Notes: generated by a model from the sequence alone, not told the origin. Positions 12,900 to 22,897 are shown, counted from the first letter of the stretch. The stretch is DNA of 32,555 nt from an uncultured Eubacteriales bacterium (GCA_900315195.1 OMYD01000018.1:1-32555); one strand, 5' to 3'. Translations and numbers: made by a program.

Positions 12900-15800
12900 A
12901 TGAAACAGAGATTTAACCATTTTTCAAAATCAACCCTGTCCGTCATTTTGGCAGTCTGTATGCTTCTGTCATGCCTGACAGCGGGCATTGTAGCCACAAA
13001 CGCGGCTAAAATGTGGAGCGAGAGCGTAGGTGAATACTCGGCTCTCGGCAACATCTTTTACGATAACTCTAAGACAAACTGGAGTCAGGTATATTGCTTT
13101 ATCGGTAAAGGCGATTATTTAAAGGCTTATTTGATGACAGCTACCAAAAACCCGAGTGTGTTTACGTATTATAACAACGGCTGGGGAAACAGAACAAAGC
13201 TTTTCTTTGCCGACGCTGCGTCAAGCGCCGCGCTTGACGGCAGCAGCTCTTTAAACACTTCCAGTTCTCGTTCAGTCTTAACAGGCGGTTCAACAAACTA
13301 CACGGATTGGATCACCTGTTCAAATGATGACGCCAGCCACACCTTCTTCCCGGCTTCATCTTCGGGCGGAGCGCTTACCAGAACCTTCACAAAGGTTATC
13401 GCGTCAGGTGCATATGATACTAAGCTTCAGATTAATCCGGATACAACAGCTTGGTCTAATACCGAAGATGTGATGAACGCTACAAGCGATACTGTACGTA
13501 CCAGCCGTACATATACATGTTCGACGGCAGGCACATATGCGATGTATATGGTTAACTATAATAGCGATAGCGGCAAAATCAATAAAATCGGCACAGCTAC
13601 GGGCTGTACTTTGGCAACAGAAGGAAGCAACCTGCTGATCACCATTACGCAGCCAAGCAATGTTACCATCACTTTTGTTGATGATAGTGATGACGATTTG
13701 GATGTAACAGCCACTCCTTTGGAAACCACCCATCCCGTAACCGTTAATATCAGCGGCAGCGGTTCCGTAACGGCAAACGGCGACCCGGTAACAAGCGGCA
13801 GCTCAATTACCGTAGGTGAGACCACCGCTACATCATTAGAGGCAACCGCGGGCGATAATTATCACTTTGTCAACTGGACATTCGGAAGCGGGATCACCTC
13901 AACCTCAGGCGCAAGCCCGGTAACAGCTAACCCGATTGCCATTAATGCCACTGCCGACAACCCTGTCATCACCGCAAACTTTGCCGCGAATGTGAAGTAC
14001 AGTGTTACAAGCATTACAGGCGGCACTGTTGACAAAACTCCCGCGCAGTATTATGAGGGAGAAACGGTCACCATTACCCCGACGGTAACAAGCGGAAAAA
14101 CCGTTGACACAGTTACCGTAACAGAATCGGGCGGCGGCACTGTGCAGGCACAAGCATCCGGCGACGACTATACCTTCCGAATGCCGGCGGATGATGTTTC
14201 CATCGTAGTAACGGTCAGGGATCTTGCCACCATTACCGTTACAACATCCGCAAGCCCTTCCGACAAGGGTTCGGTTACTCCTGCCTCCGGCACTACTTAC
14301 ACGGAAAACCAGACTATTGAATTCAGAGCAACGCCTGTATCAGGCAAATCATTTGACCATTGGACCGTAACTGAGCACGGTCAAAGCAGAAACGTTACAA
14401 CCGCTCAATTCACACAAATTGCCGGACAATACGACATAAGCGCGGTTGCGTACTTTGTTGACGGCTATACCGTTACCGTAGGTATTGACCCGGGCGGTCA
14501 GATCGAGGGCGTAAGCAAGAATGTCGCCGCGGCGGGTGAGACCATTACCGTTACCTATAACATGAATTTCGGTTATGCGTTTGACAAGGTTATTGATAAC
14601 AATAACAGCGGCGCAACGGTTTCCACCACTTCTCCTGACGCCAACACCGTAACATTTGTAATGCCCGCGAGCAGTGTAGATTATACGGTTAAGCTGAGAA
14701 ACACGGTTACAACCTCAACCAGATATTTTTATTTCGGATATAAGCTGTCCGATATCTTAAAATCTCCGGGCACGGCTTACGACAATCAAGCTTTCAGCGA
14801 GGTTGAATACCAGGGCAACGCAAGCAAGAAGTTTGCGTACTTTAAGGTTTCGGGCAGAACAACTGAAGGCGACCAGGGCTTTGCAGTAAAGGACGCTCAG
14901 GGCGACGTAGACCTGAACACGGTCATTGTCAGGGATACAAATGGCGCAATAGGTCAGAGCGCTCCAAAATTCAAGTTCTACAGCGACACAAGCGGCAGTA
15001 ATTCAATCGGAGAGCTTGAAACCTACTGGACAGGTGAAAGAATCAGTAAAGAAGAAAATAAACGTTCATGGGCATGCAAATATGTTCCTTACGGGGCAAA
15101 AAGCTTTAAGGTAAAGTACGGAAACAACTATGGTTCAACATCCAATCTTAAAACTCTGAGCACCTCGGGTAATGTTTATACATTATCCTCCGGAACTGTT
15201 ACGTCAAGCTCCACATATGTAAAAGCTTATCAAAAGTATTTCTGGAATAACTATAAGGATATCTCTTCATCCGATAAGGATGTTTATAACAGCGGAAACC
15301 CGCTTTACGGCTCAAATCTGAAATTGTCATTCCACAACTTCAATTTCTATGAGTCCACGAGTGACACCAGCAACAGCTACGAAAAGCAGACTAATTTCCA
15401 TGTCCCGAAGGTTGAAATTCCCGAGGGAATTCGCGGACTGGATTACTACATTGTTATCTACTATCCCAACACTGACTACGGAAAAATAACCGGTATTGAC
15501 ACCGACGGTTCGGTTAAGGATATCACGGTCAATAACACCGCTAACCACCCCGTAATCGTTGCTCAGACCTTCCTGCCCGGTGAAAAACCCGACCCCGGTG
15601 TTGTTGTATCAAACGTCAGGGTTGTTGCCAAGGACGGCGCTGTTCGCCGCGTAGGCGCTTCGCGTAACCCCGGCAGCGACCAGGACTACTCAACCTTTGA
15701 AAAGCACGCCGACACATATCTGACCGATTCCTCCTACGAAAGTGATCCCGATTACTCAACCGAGAGAAAGGGCTACGGCTCCGGCGACACATATGACTAT

Positions 15801-18686
15801 GCCTCAAAGGTTGAAAAGGGCACGACGATCTACTTCAAAACAACCGTAGATGCCTCAAAGCGCGGTGAGTATTACGTCAAGGCGTTCAGTATCAACGGCG
15901 TTGTTTATCAGCTGCATACCCCCGACACATCAACCGGTGTTTACACCGAATCATTTACGATCCCCGAGGATTACGACAGGAATTATGTGGAAATCACCCC
16001 GATTTACTATCTTGTAAATCCGGGCGCCACTGTCCGCTTTACCGTTCAGGGCTACGACAAGAGCGTTATGAACGCAGGCTGGGGCAACACGCTTTATGTA
16101 TATCCCTACTGGTCGGGCTTGAGCAAAGCCAATAACGGCTTCGGCGGTTATCCCGGTCAGCCCATGATTTTCTACAAGGGCGAATATTACATTGAAATCC
16201 CCGTTACCTATAAGAGCTGCACCGTAAAGGGTATGACGCTCAACAACGGCTACTGGGACGACATCCATTACAAGGTAGTCGGCGAGGTTCACAAGCACCA
16301 CCAGACCTACGATTACGACGACTTCTATAAGATTTACAGGGAATATCCGCAGTACCAAAATACGCATACCGCCGCTCAGCGCCGTATTATCTGCTCATTC
16401 AAGTTCAGAACCAAAAAGAACAACGATGAACCGGGTACTGTAACGCCCTCAAACTATGCCGCGGGCACAGGCAACGGCTGGGAGGTTCTTACAAACTACG
16501 AGGGCCAGCCCGTTGATATCTTCGGCAAGATAATAACCGACTCCCGCTATAATACGGTAGCAAAAATCGAAGCGCTGAACCACAGCGGCATGGTACATGT
16601 GATTTCGCAGGACTACAAAAATAACTGCGCCGGTCACTACGCGACAGAATGGGCTGTTTACGACACAAGCAATAATTATAAGAAACAGATCATTCCCTCG
16701 GCGCTTGTAATCAACGAGAACAACATACGCCGCTCAAACACCCCGTCAGGCTTGACGGAATCGCAGGTTAAAACATATATGAAGAACACCTACGGTTCAT
16801 CTACCGCCGAATTCGCTGATGAGTACGTTGCTCTTGACAGCCTGAGAGATACCCCCGCCATGATTACTTATGAAAAGTCGATCTGGGGCGGCGACGATCC
16901 CGCTGAGCGCTGCGACGCTCGCTGGTACTGGTCGTACACAAGCGCTGCTGTCAACGCCAATATGCGTGTTAAGTATTCCAACGACGGCGGAACAACCTTT
17001 ACTCTTGACGGAAACGACCCGCTCGCTGACAATGAAACGCCTTCCCAAACAGGCGCGGCTGTTGCGTTCAACGGAGTAACCGGAAAACACGTCTTAACCG
17101 ATCAGGCTGTTGATACCAACATTTCACTGAGCGCATCCGAAACCACTAACGGCTACAGCTTTGTAGGCTGGTACGCGGTGCGTGAGGGTGTTGCGCAGTT
17201 TGTCGGCAAGGACCCGAGCCAGAGCGATATCCCGCTGACCTCTAACGTAACCTTTGAGGCGCGTTATGTAAGGACCCAAAAAGGCTACTTTACAATCGGA
17301 CACCTTATCCATCCCGCATCAACGGGCGACGGCACGGTTCAAATTGCCGCAACGCTGAAAACAGGCGGTACTGTAACAAGCACTCCCACACCCTCAAACG
17401 GATTTGTTGAATTCAACAACATCAGCTACGGTAAAAACCAGACGATCGAGGTTACCCTCAGTTCAACTCCGGGAGCCATAAGCACCTTTGAGGATTTCTA
17501 CGCAACGCTTTCCGACCTGCTCAGCGGCTACGACGCCGATTTTATCAGCGATTTGGTAATTGATACAAGCAGCACTACCAAGACTGCCACCTTTACAATT
17601 ACGGTTGATAAGCTGTTCAAGGTAGTTGACCAGAATAATATAACCCAGACAATCACCTCTATGACCAACTACTCAAAGTTTGGAATTGAGGACGTTGAGC
17701 TGGACGTTAACATTATCTTTACCTTCCCCGTACGTTACTACGGCACAAGAAACTACGAGTATAGGCATGTTACGATCACCAAGGAAGAAAGACTGACCTA
17801 CTTCCCGAACTCGGCGACAATCACAACTCTGACACCGCAATATGTTATGTCAAAGGCGCCTTACGAGAGCATTTTCAGAAAGACAATCACCTGGGGCGAG
17901 CCGGTAATCAGCGGATTAAACGCTAATGTTGTCGGCACGCCGGAAGATAATCCGTATGTATACGCAGTTATCGATAACGGCAGCGGTACTACACAACGTT
18001 ACAGAGCGACGCATTTGGGTAACTTTGAGGAAGAAAACAACACAACCATTTACTATGTCAACAAAGAAAACCTTGACCCGCCTCAGTACTTCCAGTATTG
18101 GAACATATACAAGTTTGACGATATGGAGCTTGAAGGAAAAGTTCCGGTTGCCAAGTGCTTCTCCGAACACTTCAATTACGCGGGCTTTGAGGATTACTAT
18201 GTTGAGGCAGTTTACGGCGACGAACCCGTTGCCGACAGACCGTCAATGGTTACGGGACTGACAACAAACGCCACGCTGCTCTCGATTACACGCAGCCACT
18301 GGAACAACACCACAGACGGCAAGCCTACGGATGACGTTCGTTATTCTTTGGCTGAAACCGAATATGACCGTGTTTATGTTGATTTTGTCCTTTCATGGGC
18401 AAACGGCGGCAAGCTTGTAAATAAAGACAGCAAAACGTTTGGTTACAATCTGACTTACGTTGACGGAGAAACAACAAAAACCATTCACAAGACAATCGAC
18501 AAAACAAAGGTTGACGAAAAGAACAGAGTTGAAATTGCTCTTGGTATTGAAAACCTTGTCGGCAACGCCAGTCCTACAAGATCATATACCATTATTCCGA
18601 CAATCGACAACGTTGAGGTAGGAACCGCGTCTCAGTCATTCTGCTTGTATGACTTTGCTTTACCTCAGGCCGCTTGGGCAAGATAG
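12900..18686 (+). CDS. Giant secreted InlB-like repeat protein
   Basis: A 1928-residue exported protein. The signal peptide covers about 1-36 (hydrophobic core SVILAVCMLLSCLTAGIVA). Residues 37-270 form a domain with aromatic patches (NWSQVYCFIGKG, YNNGWGN) that recall starch-binding-type carbohydrate modules. Residues 275-600 hold at least four beta-rich repeats of the divergent InlB/Bacterial_2 kind (YHFVNWTFGSG, KSFDHWTV). Residues 605-1400 are beta-rich with further aromatic, possibly carbohydrate-binding segments (about 1045-1110). Another InlB-like repeat (YSFVGWYAVREG) is near 1418, and the final domain is at 1780-1928. There is no LPXTG motif, dockerin or C-terminal membrane helix. 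GGAGG lies 7 nt before the ATG. It is probably an adhesin or glycan-binding surface protein. Confidence 0.85.
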   Translation: MKQRFNHFSKSTLSVILAVCMLLSCLTAGIVATNAAKMWSESVGEYSALGNIFYDNSKTNWSQVYCFIGKGDYLKAYLMTATKNPSVFTYYNNGWGNRTKLFFADAASSAALDGSSSLNTSSSRSVLTGGSTNYTDWITCSNDDASHTFFPASSSGGALTRTFTKVIASGAYDTKLQINPDTTAWSNTEDVMNATSDTVRTSRTYTCSTAGTYAMYMVNYNSDSGKINKIGTATGCTLATEGSNLLITITQPSNVTITFVDDSDDDLDVTATPLETTHPVTVNISGSGSVTANGDPVTSGSSITVGETTATSLEATAGDNYHFVNWTFGSGITSTSGASPVTANPIAINATADNPVITANFAANVKYSVTSITGGTVDKTPAQYYEGETVTITPTVTSGKTVDTVTVTESGGGTVQAQASGDDYTFRMPADDVSIVVTVRDLATITVTTSASPSDKGSVTPASGTTYTENQTIEFRATPVSGKSFDHWTVTEHGQSRNVTTAQFTQIAGQYDISAVAYFVDGYTVTVGIDPGGQIEGVSKNVAAAGETITVTYNMNFGYAFDKVIDNNNSGATVSTTSPDANTVTFVMPASSVDYTVKLRNTVTTSTRYFYFGYKLSDILKSPGTAYDNQAFSEVEYQGNASKKFAYFKVSGRTTEGDQGFAVKDAQGDVDLNTVIVRDTNGAIGQSAPKFKFYSDTSGSNSIGELETYWTGERISKEENKRSWACKYVPYGAKSFKVKYGNNYGSTSNLKTLSTSGNVYTLSSGTVTSSSTYVKAYQKYFWNNYKDISSSDKDVYNSGNPLYGSNLKLSFHNFNFYESTSDTSNSYEKQTNFHVPKVEIPEGIRGLDYYIVIYYPNTDYGKITGIDTDGSVKDITVNNTANHPVIVAQTFLPGEKPDPGVVVSNVRVVAKDGAVRRVGASRNPGSDQDYSTFEKHADTYLTDSSYESDPDYSTERKGYGSGDTYDYASKVEKGTTIYFKTTVDASKRGEYYVKAFSINGVVYQLHTPDTSTGVYTESFTIPEDYDRNYVEITPIYYLVNPGATVRFTVQGYDKSVMNAGWGNTLYVYPYWSGLSKANNGFGGYPGQPMIFYKGEYYIEIPVTYKSCTVKGMTLNNGYWDDIHYKVVGEVHKHHQTYDYDDFYKIYREYPQYQNTHTAAQRRIICSFKFRTKKNNDEPGTVTPSNYAAGTGNGWEVLTNYEGQPVDIFGKIITDSRYNTVAKIEALNHSGMVHVISQDYKNNCAGHYATEWAVYDTSNNYKKQIIPSALVINENNIRRSNTPSGLTESQVKTYMKNTYGSSTAEFADEYVALDSLRDTPAMITYEKSIWGGDDPAERCDARWYWSYTSAAVNANMRVKYSNDGGTTFTLDGNDPLADNETPSQTGAAVAFNGVTGKHVLTDQAVDTNISLSASETTNGYSFVGWYAVREGVAQFVGKDPSQSDIPLTSNVTFEARYVRTQKGYFTIGHLIHPASTGDGTVQIAATLKTGGTVTSTPTPSNGFVEFNNISYGKNQTIEVTLSSTPGAISTFEDFYATLSDLLSGYDADFISDLVIDTSSTTKTATFTITVDKLFKVVDQNNITQTITSMTNYSKFGIEDVELDVNIIFTFPVRYYGTRNYEYRHVTITKEERLTYFPNSATITTLTPQYVMSKAPYESIFRKTITWGEPVISGLNANVVGTPEDNPYVYAVIDNGSGTTQRYRATHLGNFEEENNTTIYYVNKENLDPPQYFQYWNIYKFDDMELEGKVPVAKCFSEHFNYAGFEDYYVEAVYGDEPVADRPSMVTGLTTNATLLSITRSHWNNTTDGKPTDDVRYSLAETEYDRVYVDFVLSWANGGKLVNKDSKTFGYNLTYVDGETTKTIHKTIDKTKVDEKNRVEIALGIENLVGNASPTRSYTIIPTIDNVEVGTASQSFCLYDFALPQAAWAR

Positions 18687-18698
18687 GAGGATCGCGCT

Positions 18699-18842
18699 TT
18701 GAAAAAATATTATTTTGCTCCTGAGTGGGATTGTTATAAGTTTTCTTTTCAAAAGCTCCTGGATGACGATGATGATGTTAAAATAAGTGACCCGGAACAC
18801 GGTACCATTATCGACGATGATGACGATAGCGGCGAGCTTTAA
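18699..18842 (+). CDS. Small acidic 47-residue protein, TTG start
   Basis: Twelve bases after the giant gene's stop, a GGAGG site stands 8 nt before a TTG. It opens a frame beginning KKYYFAPEWDCYKFSFQKLL, followed by two poly-aspartate runs (DDDDD) that flank VKISDPEHGTII, and the end SGEL. The pattern K-K-Y-x-x-P-E-x(6)-F-x(3)-L resembles short conserved peptides I recall from Oscillospiraceae, but no function is known to me. It has no signal peptide and a single cysteine. The tight spacing implies cotranslation with the giant protein. It could be a chaperone-like partner, a calcium-binding peptide or a modified-peptide precursor; none of these is shown. Confidence 0.6.
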   Translation: MKKYYFAPEWDCYKFSFQKLLDDDDDVKISDPEHGTIIDDDDDSGEL

Positions 18843-18880
18843 GAAATATCAGTTATTCCCCGCAGACTTCGTTTCAATGT

Positions 18881-18906
18881 CCGCAGGAAAGCGCGCTTTC
18901 CTGCGG
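18881..18906. repeat. Perfect 26-bp palindrome
   Basis: CCGCAGGAAAGCG is followed immediately by its exact complement, between the small acidic ORF and the dockerin gene. It lacks a T-run, so it is more likely a transcript stabiliser, partial attenuator or protein site than a simple terminator. Confidence 0.7.
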
Positions 18907-18935
18907 GCGTCTGTGGGGGTGAAAGGAAACCGAAA

Positions 18936-19814
18936 ATGAAAAAATGCTTAGCGTTTATTTTGGCTGTAAGCCTTGTAATACTCTCGGCTTTTACGGTAAA
19001 CGCGTCGGTCTTCAAAGATGAGCTGGGATTTACTTATGAGGCGGATACATCGGGGAATCTTGCGGTAAGCGGCTATGACGGAACCGATATGGACGTTCCG
19101 CCGTCGTATTCTTCGTATCCCATTACAAAAATAAAAAACATGGCGTTTGCGGACAACACGGTTTTGGAAAGTCTCAGCTTTGAAAACGCAAGAAATCTTG
19201 AGTCCATCGGAATATATGCTTTTGCCGGCTGTACTTCGCTCGGAAGCGTCAATATTCCCTGGAGTATCTCAAACGTGTCAACCGCCGCCTTTAAGGGCTG
19301 TACTTCCATGACCGCTGTCGGATTCTACAGCAAGGGCGGAAAAGTCAGCAACGAGTGTTTCAGCGGCTGCTCCGCTTTGAAAGATGTTGTCCTCGGCGAG
19401 GACGTTACGGCAATCGGCAACTACGCGTTTGCGGGCTGCGCATCGCTGAAGTATATTGAGCTGTCAAAAAACATTAACAGCATTTCGGAAACGTCATTCG
19501 CAAACACAAATGTTACTTTCGGCGTATATTACGGCTCCTGCGCATATGATTACGCCAGAAGCAACAGCGTTCCGTATATTCTTCTCGACGGTGTAAAGCT
19601 GGGCGATGTAAACGGCGATAATGTTGTCAATATCAACGATGTAACCGTAATACAAAGCCACCTTGCCGAGATGAAAAAACTTGAAGGCGTTTTTCTCTAT
19701 GCCGCGGACACTAACCGAAACGGCGAGGTTAAAATCGACGACGCCACAACATTGCAGATGTATCTTGCCGAATACGAGCTTAATTATCCGATAGGAGAGG
19801 TACTGACGCAGTAA
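18936..19814 (+). CDS. BspA-type leucine-rich-repeat protein with type I dockerin
   Basis: A 292-residue secreted protein. The signal peptide spans about 1-23. Residues 60-190 contain LRR_5 (BspA-like) repeats, seen as repeated A-F-A-G-C-x-S-L blocks. Residues 222-283 form a dockerin with two calcium loops, the first with D224, N226, D228 and D235 and the second with D258, N260, N262 and D269. Dockerins plug into cohesins on scaffoldins, so the LRR part may be displayed on a cellulosome- or amylosome-like assembly, or serve adhesion. A GAAAGGAAA site precedes the ATG. It lies 94 nt past the acidic ORF and may share its transcript. No cohesin gene is in the window. Confidence 0.92.
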   Translation: MKKCLAFILAVSLVILSAFTVNASVFKDELGFTYEADTSGNLAVSGYDGTDMDVPPSYSSYPITKIKNMAFADNTVLESLSFENARNLESIGIYAFAGCTSLGSVNIPWSISNVSTAAFKGCTSMTAVGFYSKGGKVSNECFSGCSALKDVVLGEDVTAIGNYAFAGCASLKYIELSKNINSISETSFANTNVTFGVYYGSCAYDYARSNSVPYILLDGVKLGDVNGDNVVNINDVTVIQSHLAEMKKLEGVFLYAADTNRNGEVKIDDATTLQMYLAEYELNYPIGEVLTQ

Positions 19815-19826
19815 TTTACAAATTTA

Positions 19827-19865
19827 AAAACCCTTCGGCAGCCGTTGAGACTGCCGAAGGGTTTT
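19827..19865. terminator. Strong bidirectional terminator
   Basis: AAAACCCTTCGGCAG and its exact complement form a 15-bp stem with a 9-nt loop. It serves the converging dockerin gene and esterase gene. Confidence 0.92.
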
Positions 19866-19882
19866 CTTGTTTATTTGGTTTT

Positions 19883-21151
19883 TTACTTTGTATCATAATA
19901 CGGAATGGTTTCGTTTTCGTCAATAAGGGGCTTGCCCTCAAGCGCCGCTACTTTCTTGTCAAACGCCGCCTCAAGATATTCCGGAAAAATGTTCCGCCAG
20001 TACGGTACGGAGTGCATGCCTTTGGGATATTTTGTATATGCCATTTTTGAGGACGGGTAATTGATTTCCTGAAGGCACTTGATCATGCCCTTTGCGCTCC
20101 ACTCGTTGTCCTGTGCGTCGCCGGAATAGAAATAGATAAAGGGTGAGTTGTCGTCAAACTTCTTTTTGCTTAGATATTCCTTCCAGCTTGAGGTATAAAG
20201 CGCGCCAAAGGTTGGCGAAAACGCGCCTATAGCGCCGAATTTTTCAGGGTGCTCCATGCCGATATAAAACGACTCAAGTCCCGCAAGGGAGCCTCCGCCG
20301 ATTGAATTGTGTGCGGCGTCGGTATATACATTGTAGTTTTTCTCGATAAACGGAACAACCGTATTAACAACAAATTCACAAAACGGTTTGCCGTCCTTGT
20401 TTGAGTTGAAGGTGTTGTCCGGCAGAAGCTCTCCGATGTCGGGAACGAGCTCGTCATAGCGGGTTTCCTCTAAGTTTGAGATCGCCACGATAATAGCTTT
20501 GTTATTGCTGAGCGACATCATGCTTGTAACGCTTGCGGGTGCATACCAGCAGCCGTTGTTCTGAGCGTATGAAAAATCAGGGCTCAGCTTCGTTTCGCCG
20601 TCAAGCAGATAGACCGTTGAGTATTTTTCTTTGGAGCGGGGGTCGTAGTCCTTGGGCGTCCAGATGTAAACTTCCTTTTTATTCCCCTTGTAATCAAAGG
20701 TTTCGGTTTTGAAACTGAAGCTATTTGCAAGCTCCTCTCCTTCGGTGTAAGGGATAAGCCCGTAGCTTGAAATGCTCCAGCCGCTGACGTATTTGTTGAA
20801 TGCTACGCCGAGGTTTTTTGAGCCGTTACGGGTTATATATACCCTGTTGTAAAGGGCGGTATCGCCCTCACATGAAAATGTAGCGTAATCGTCGTTCTCG
20901 CTTATCTTTTCCATTTCGACTGTTTCGGTTTCGCCGCTTGAGGTGTTTTCAAAAATTACGGTTATCTCATCGCTCTTATTCTCATCCCTGACATATAGCT
21001 TATGCATGGTTTCGCTTTTAGGGCCGCTGCTTTCGGAACGGCTGCTTTCGGAACCGCTGTCTTTTGAGCTGCTGTCGGCACATGCGGTCAGCATTGAAAC
21101 GCAGACAGCCGCCGTCAATACGCACGAGGCTATTTTTTTAAAACTCAACAT
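19883..21151 (-). CDS. Esterase lipoprotein (enterochelin-esterase/PF00756 like)
   Basis: A 422-residue lipoprotein with lipobox LTAC (C24) and a Ser/Gly/Glu-rich linker to about 48. An N-terminal beta domain (about 50-140) precedes an esterase-D fold with the start VYIWTPKDYD, nucleophile S288 in GGGSLAG and base H380 in KGMHSVPYW. Such domains hydrolyse acetyl or feruloyl esters on polysaccharides, or siderophores; here a carbohydrate or surface ester is only a guess. It lies 15 nt downstream of the S41 protease gene, so the two form an operon of cell-surface hydrolases. Confidence 0.85.
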   Translation of the reverse strand: MLSFKKIASCVLTAAVCVSMLTACADSSSKDSGSESSRSESSGPKSETMHKLYVRDENKSDEITVIFENTSSGETETVEMEKISENDDYATFSCEGDTALYNRVYITRNGSKNLGVAFNKYVSGWSISSYGLIPYTEGEELANSFSFKTETFDYKGNKKEVYIWTPKDYDPRSKEKYSTVYLLDGETKLSPDFSYAQNNGCWYAPASVTSMMSLSNNKAIIVAISNLEETRYDELVPDIGELLPDNTFNSNKDGKPFCEFVVNTVVPFIEKNYNVYTDAAHNSIGGGSLAGLESFYIGMEHPEKFGAIGAFSPTFGALYTSSWKEYLSKKKFDDNSPFIYFYSGDAQDNEWSAKGMIKCLQEINYPSSKMAYTKYPKGMHSVPYWRNIFPEYLEAAFDKKVAALEGKPLIDENETIPYYDTK

Positions 21152-21166
21152 AATAACTCCCTCTGT

Positions 21167-22897
21167 TTATTTGTTATAAAAAGTGTCTATACCCTTGTTT
21201 ATGGTGTCGAAATTATAGAATCCGCTGTAGCTCTTTTGGGCTCCCGAAAGAGCGGTGTCGGGTGTGGTGCCGTCATCCACATCTTTTCCGTTGGGGTGGA
21301 TGTTATGCGAGGTGCCGGAAATAACGTACAAGTATCCTTCGGGAGAATAACGCGGGGAAACTATACACGAGCCGCCTCCGCTCTTCTCGCCGAGAATCGC
21401 GACTCCTCTGTCCTGAGCGGCGCAAGGCATACAGTTGGCGTTGGAATAAGAGTACTGCGAGGTGATAATCGCAAAACGAAAATCGTAGAATACCGCGTCG
21501 TCCTTTTCGTCAAATTTGCCGTCGAGGTTTTTATCGACGAGGATATTCGGGGTAAAGGTGCTGCCCGAAGCGGAGCTTTGATGACGGTGGATATCATTAC
21601 CGAGCATCATTGACAGCATATAATACACAACATAATCGCTGCCGCCGCCGTTGGTGCTTACGTCTAAGACAAAGTTTTTGGCGTGGTGTTCCCTGGCGTA
21701 GTCGAGCGCGTTTCTGAAAGGCTTTACAGCCGAATTCTCAAACGAGTTGAAATCGAAGAAATATGTATCGCCCGAACGGTAAAGCGAGGTGTTGCTTTCG
21801 GAAAGAACACATTCAAGCTTATCATACGCGGCGGCTTTTTCGGCAACAAGGTTGCCTCTCAGCTCATATTTATTTGCTTTTTCGGTTACGGCGTTGTGAA
21901 TTGCCGCGCGCTCGGGATCCGATTCGTCAAGCAGCTTGTCGGCAACGCCCGCGGCGTTTGGAGTTCCGAACTTTTCAAACATGCGATTCAGTCCGAAATC
22001 CATATTGGTATGGCCGCCGTCGTCCATATAATAGCTGAGCAGCCTCATTCCCTTGCAGTATTCCTTTGTGCTTTCGGACTGAAGCAGCTTTTTGATTTGA
22101 GGAGTGACGCTGTTATAGGTATCAAGGGTTTTGTCAAAGCCTTTTTCGCGGATACTGTCGGAGAGCGCTGACATTGACGGCAATCCGTATACGGTATCCA
22201 GCGTCATGCAAAGCTCGCGGTATGTAAAGTCAGCCATCTCCCTGGTGCGGGTATCCTTGAGCTTGCCCTGACCGCCGCCTGCCGTCATAATATCCTCGCC
22301 GCTTTTGAAAAACAGCTCGCCGTTTTTATAAAGCAGGGCGCAGCCTGTGTCGGCAAATAAGTCGCCCAGCGTGCAGTACGGAAGGTATACCATTCCGCCG
22401 CTTTGCGCGATGTCAATATCGTATTTGCAAAGGTCCGCGGAAAACGGCTTTATCTCATCTTGGGTGGAAACGCCTTTTTCTTTGATATAATCTGCTTCGG
22501 CCGAATCTGCGTACGCCTTATGGTTAGCCATTACGAAGCATTCGATACTGTCACTTGAAAGGGTGTCCTTCTCGGCGTCCATTGTCATGTTAAAGCCGCC
22601 GTTGGTAAATGTGACGGTTCCGTTTTCTCCTTTTTTGACGCTGACCTTCTCGGTAAATAACTGATTGAAGTAATCCTCGGCGCTTATATACGGAATGTCG
22701 GGCAAATCCTCACGGAACAGGCAGCTGAATTTCAGCGGCTTCTTTTCGTCAAGCGGATAAGCGTTGACTTCTTTTTTGGTATAATTAATCGCTTCTTTTT
22801 CGGGAGCGGCTTCTGATGACTCCTCCTTATTCCCGCAGGCGCTTGCCGCGGTTGCAAATACTATCAATGCTAAGGCAAGGGACAATAGTTTTTTCAT
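21167..22897 (-). CDS. S41-family serine protease lipoprotein
   Basis: A 576-residue lipoprotein; the signal ends at the lipobox AASAC (cysteine about residue 21) before a Glu-rich linker. The C-terminal third is a tail-specific protease fold with FVLDVSTNGGGSDYVVYYML and the catalytic segment SYSNANCMPCAAQDRGVAIL, then GEKSGGG. The middle has no evident PDZ domain and may instead act as a substrate cap. Family members cleave unfolded or C-terminal segments of exported proteins. GAGGAGG lies 7 nt before the ATG, and a TATAAT-like -10 is at 22945-22940. It is the first gene of the two-gene operon with the esterase. Confidence 0.87.
   Translation of the reverse strand: MKKLLSLALALIVFATAASACGNKEESSEAAPEKEAINYTKKEVNAYPLDEKKPLKFSCLFREDLPDIPYISAEDYFNQLFTEKVSVKKGENGTVTFTNGGFNMTMDAEKDTLSSDSIECFVMANHKAYADSAEADYIKEKGVSTQDEIKPFSADLCKYDIDIAQSGGMVYLPYCTLGDLFADTGCALLYKNGELFFKSGEDIMTAGGGQGKLKDTRTREMADFTYRELCMTLDTVYGLPSMSALSDSIREKGFDKTLDTYNSVTPQIKKLLQSESTKEYCKGMRLLSYYMDDGGHTNMDFGLNRMFEKFGTPNAAGVADKLLDESDPERAAIHNAVTEKANKYELRGNLVAEKAAAYDKLECVLSESNTSLYRSGDTYFFDFNSFENSAVKPFRNALDYAREHHAKNFVLDVSTNGGGSDYVVYYMLSMMLGNDIHRHQSSASGSTFTPNILVDKNLDGKFDEKDDAVFYDFRFAIITSQYSYSNANCMPCAAQDRGVAILGEKSGGGSCIVSPRYSPEGYLYVISGTSHNIHPNGKDVDDGTTPDTALSGAQKSYSGFYNFDTINKGIDTFYNK

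Noticed and set aside
13404..18507. Many antisense ORFs inside the giant gene
   Set aside because: All are shadows of a continuous 1928-codon frame with a signal peptide and consistent repeat structure.
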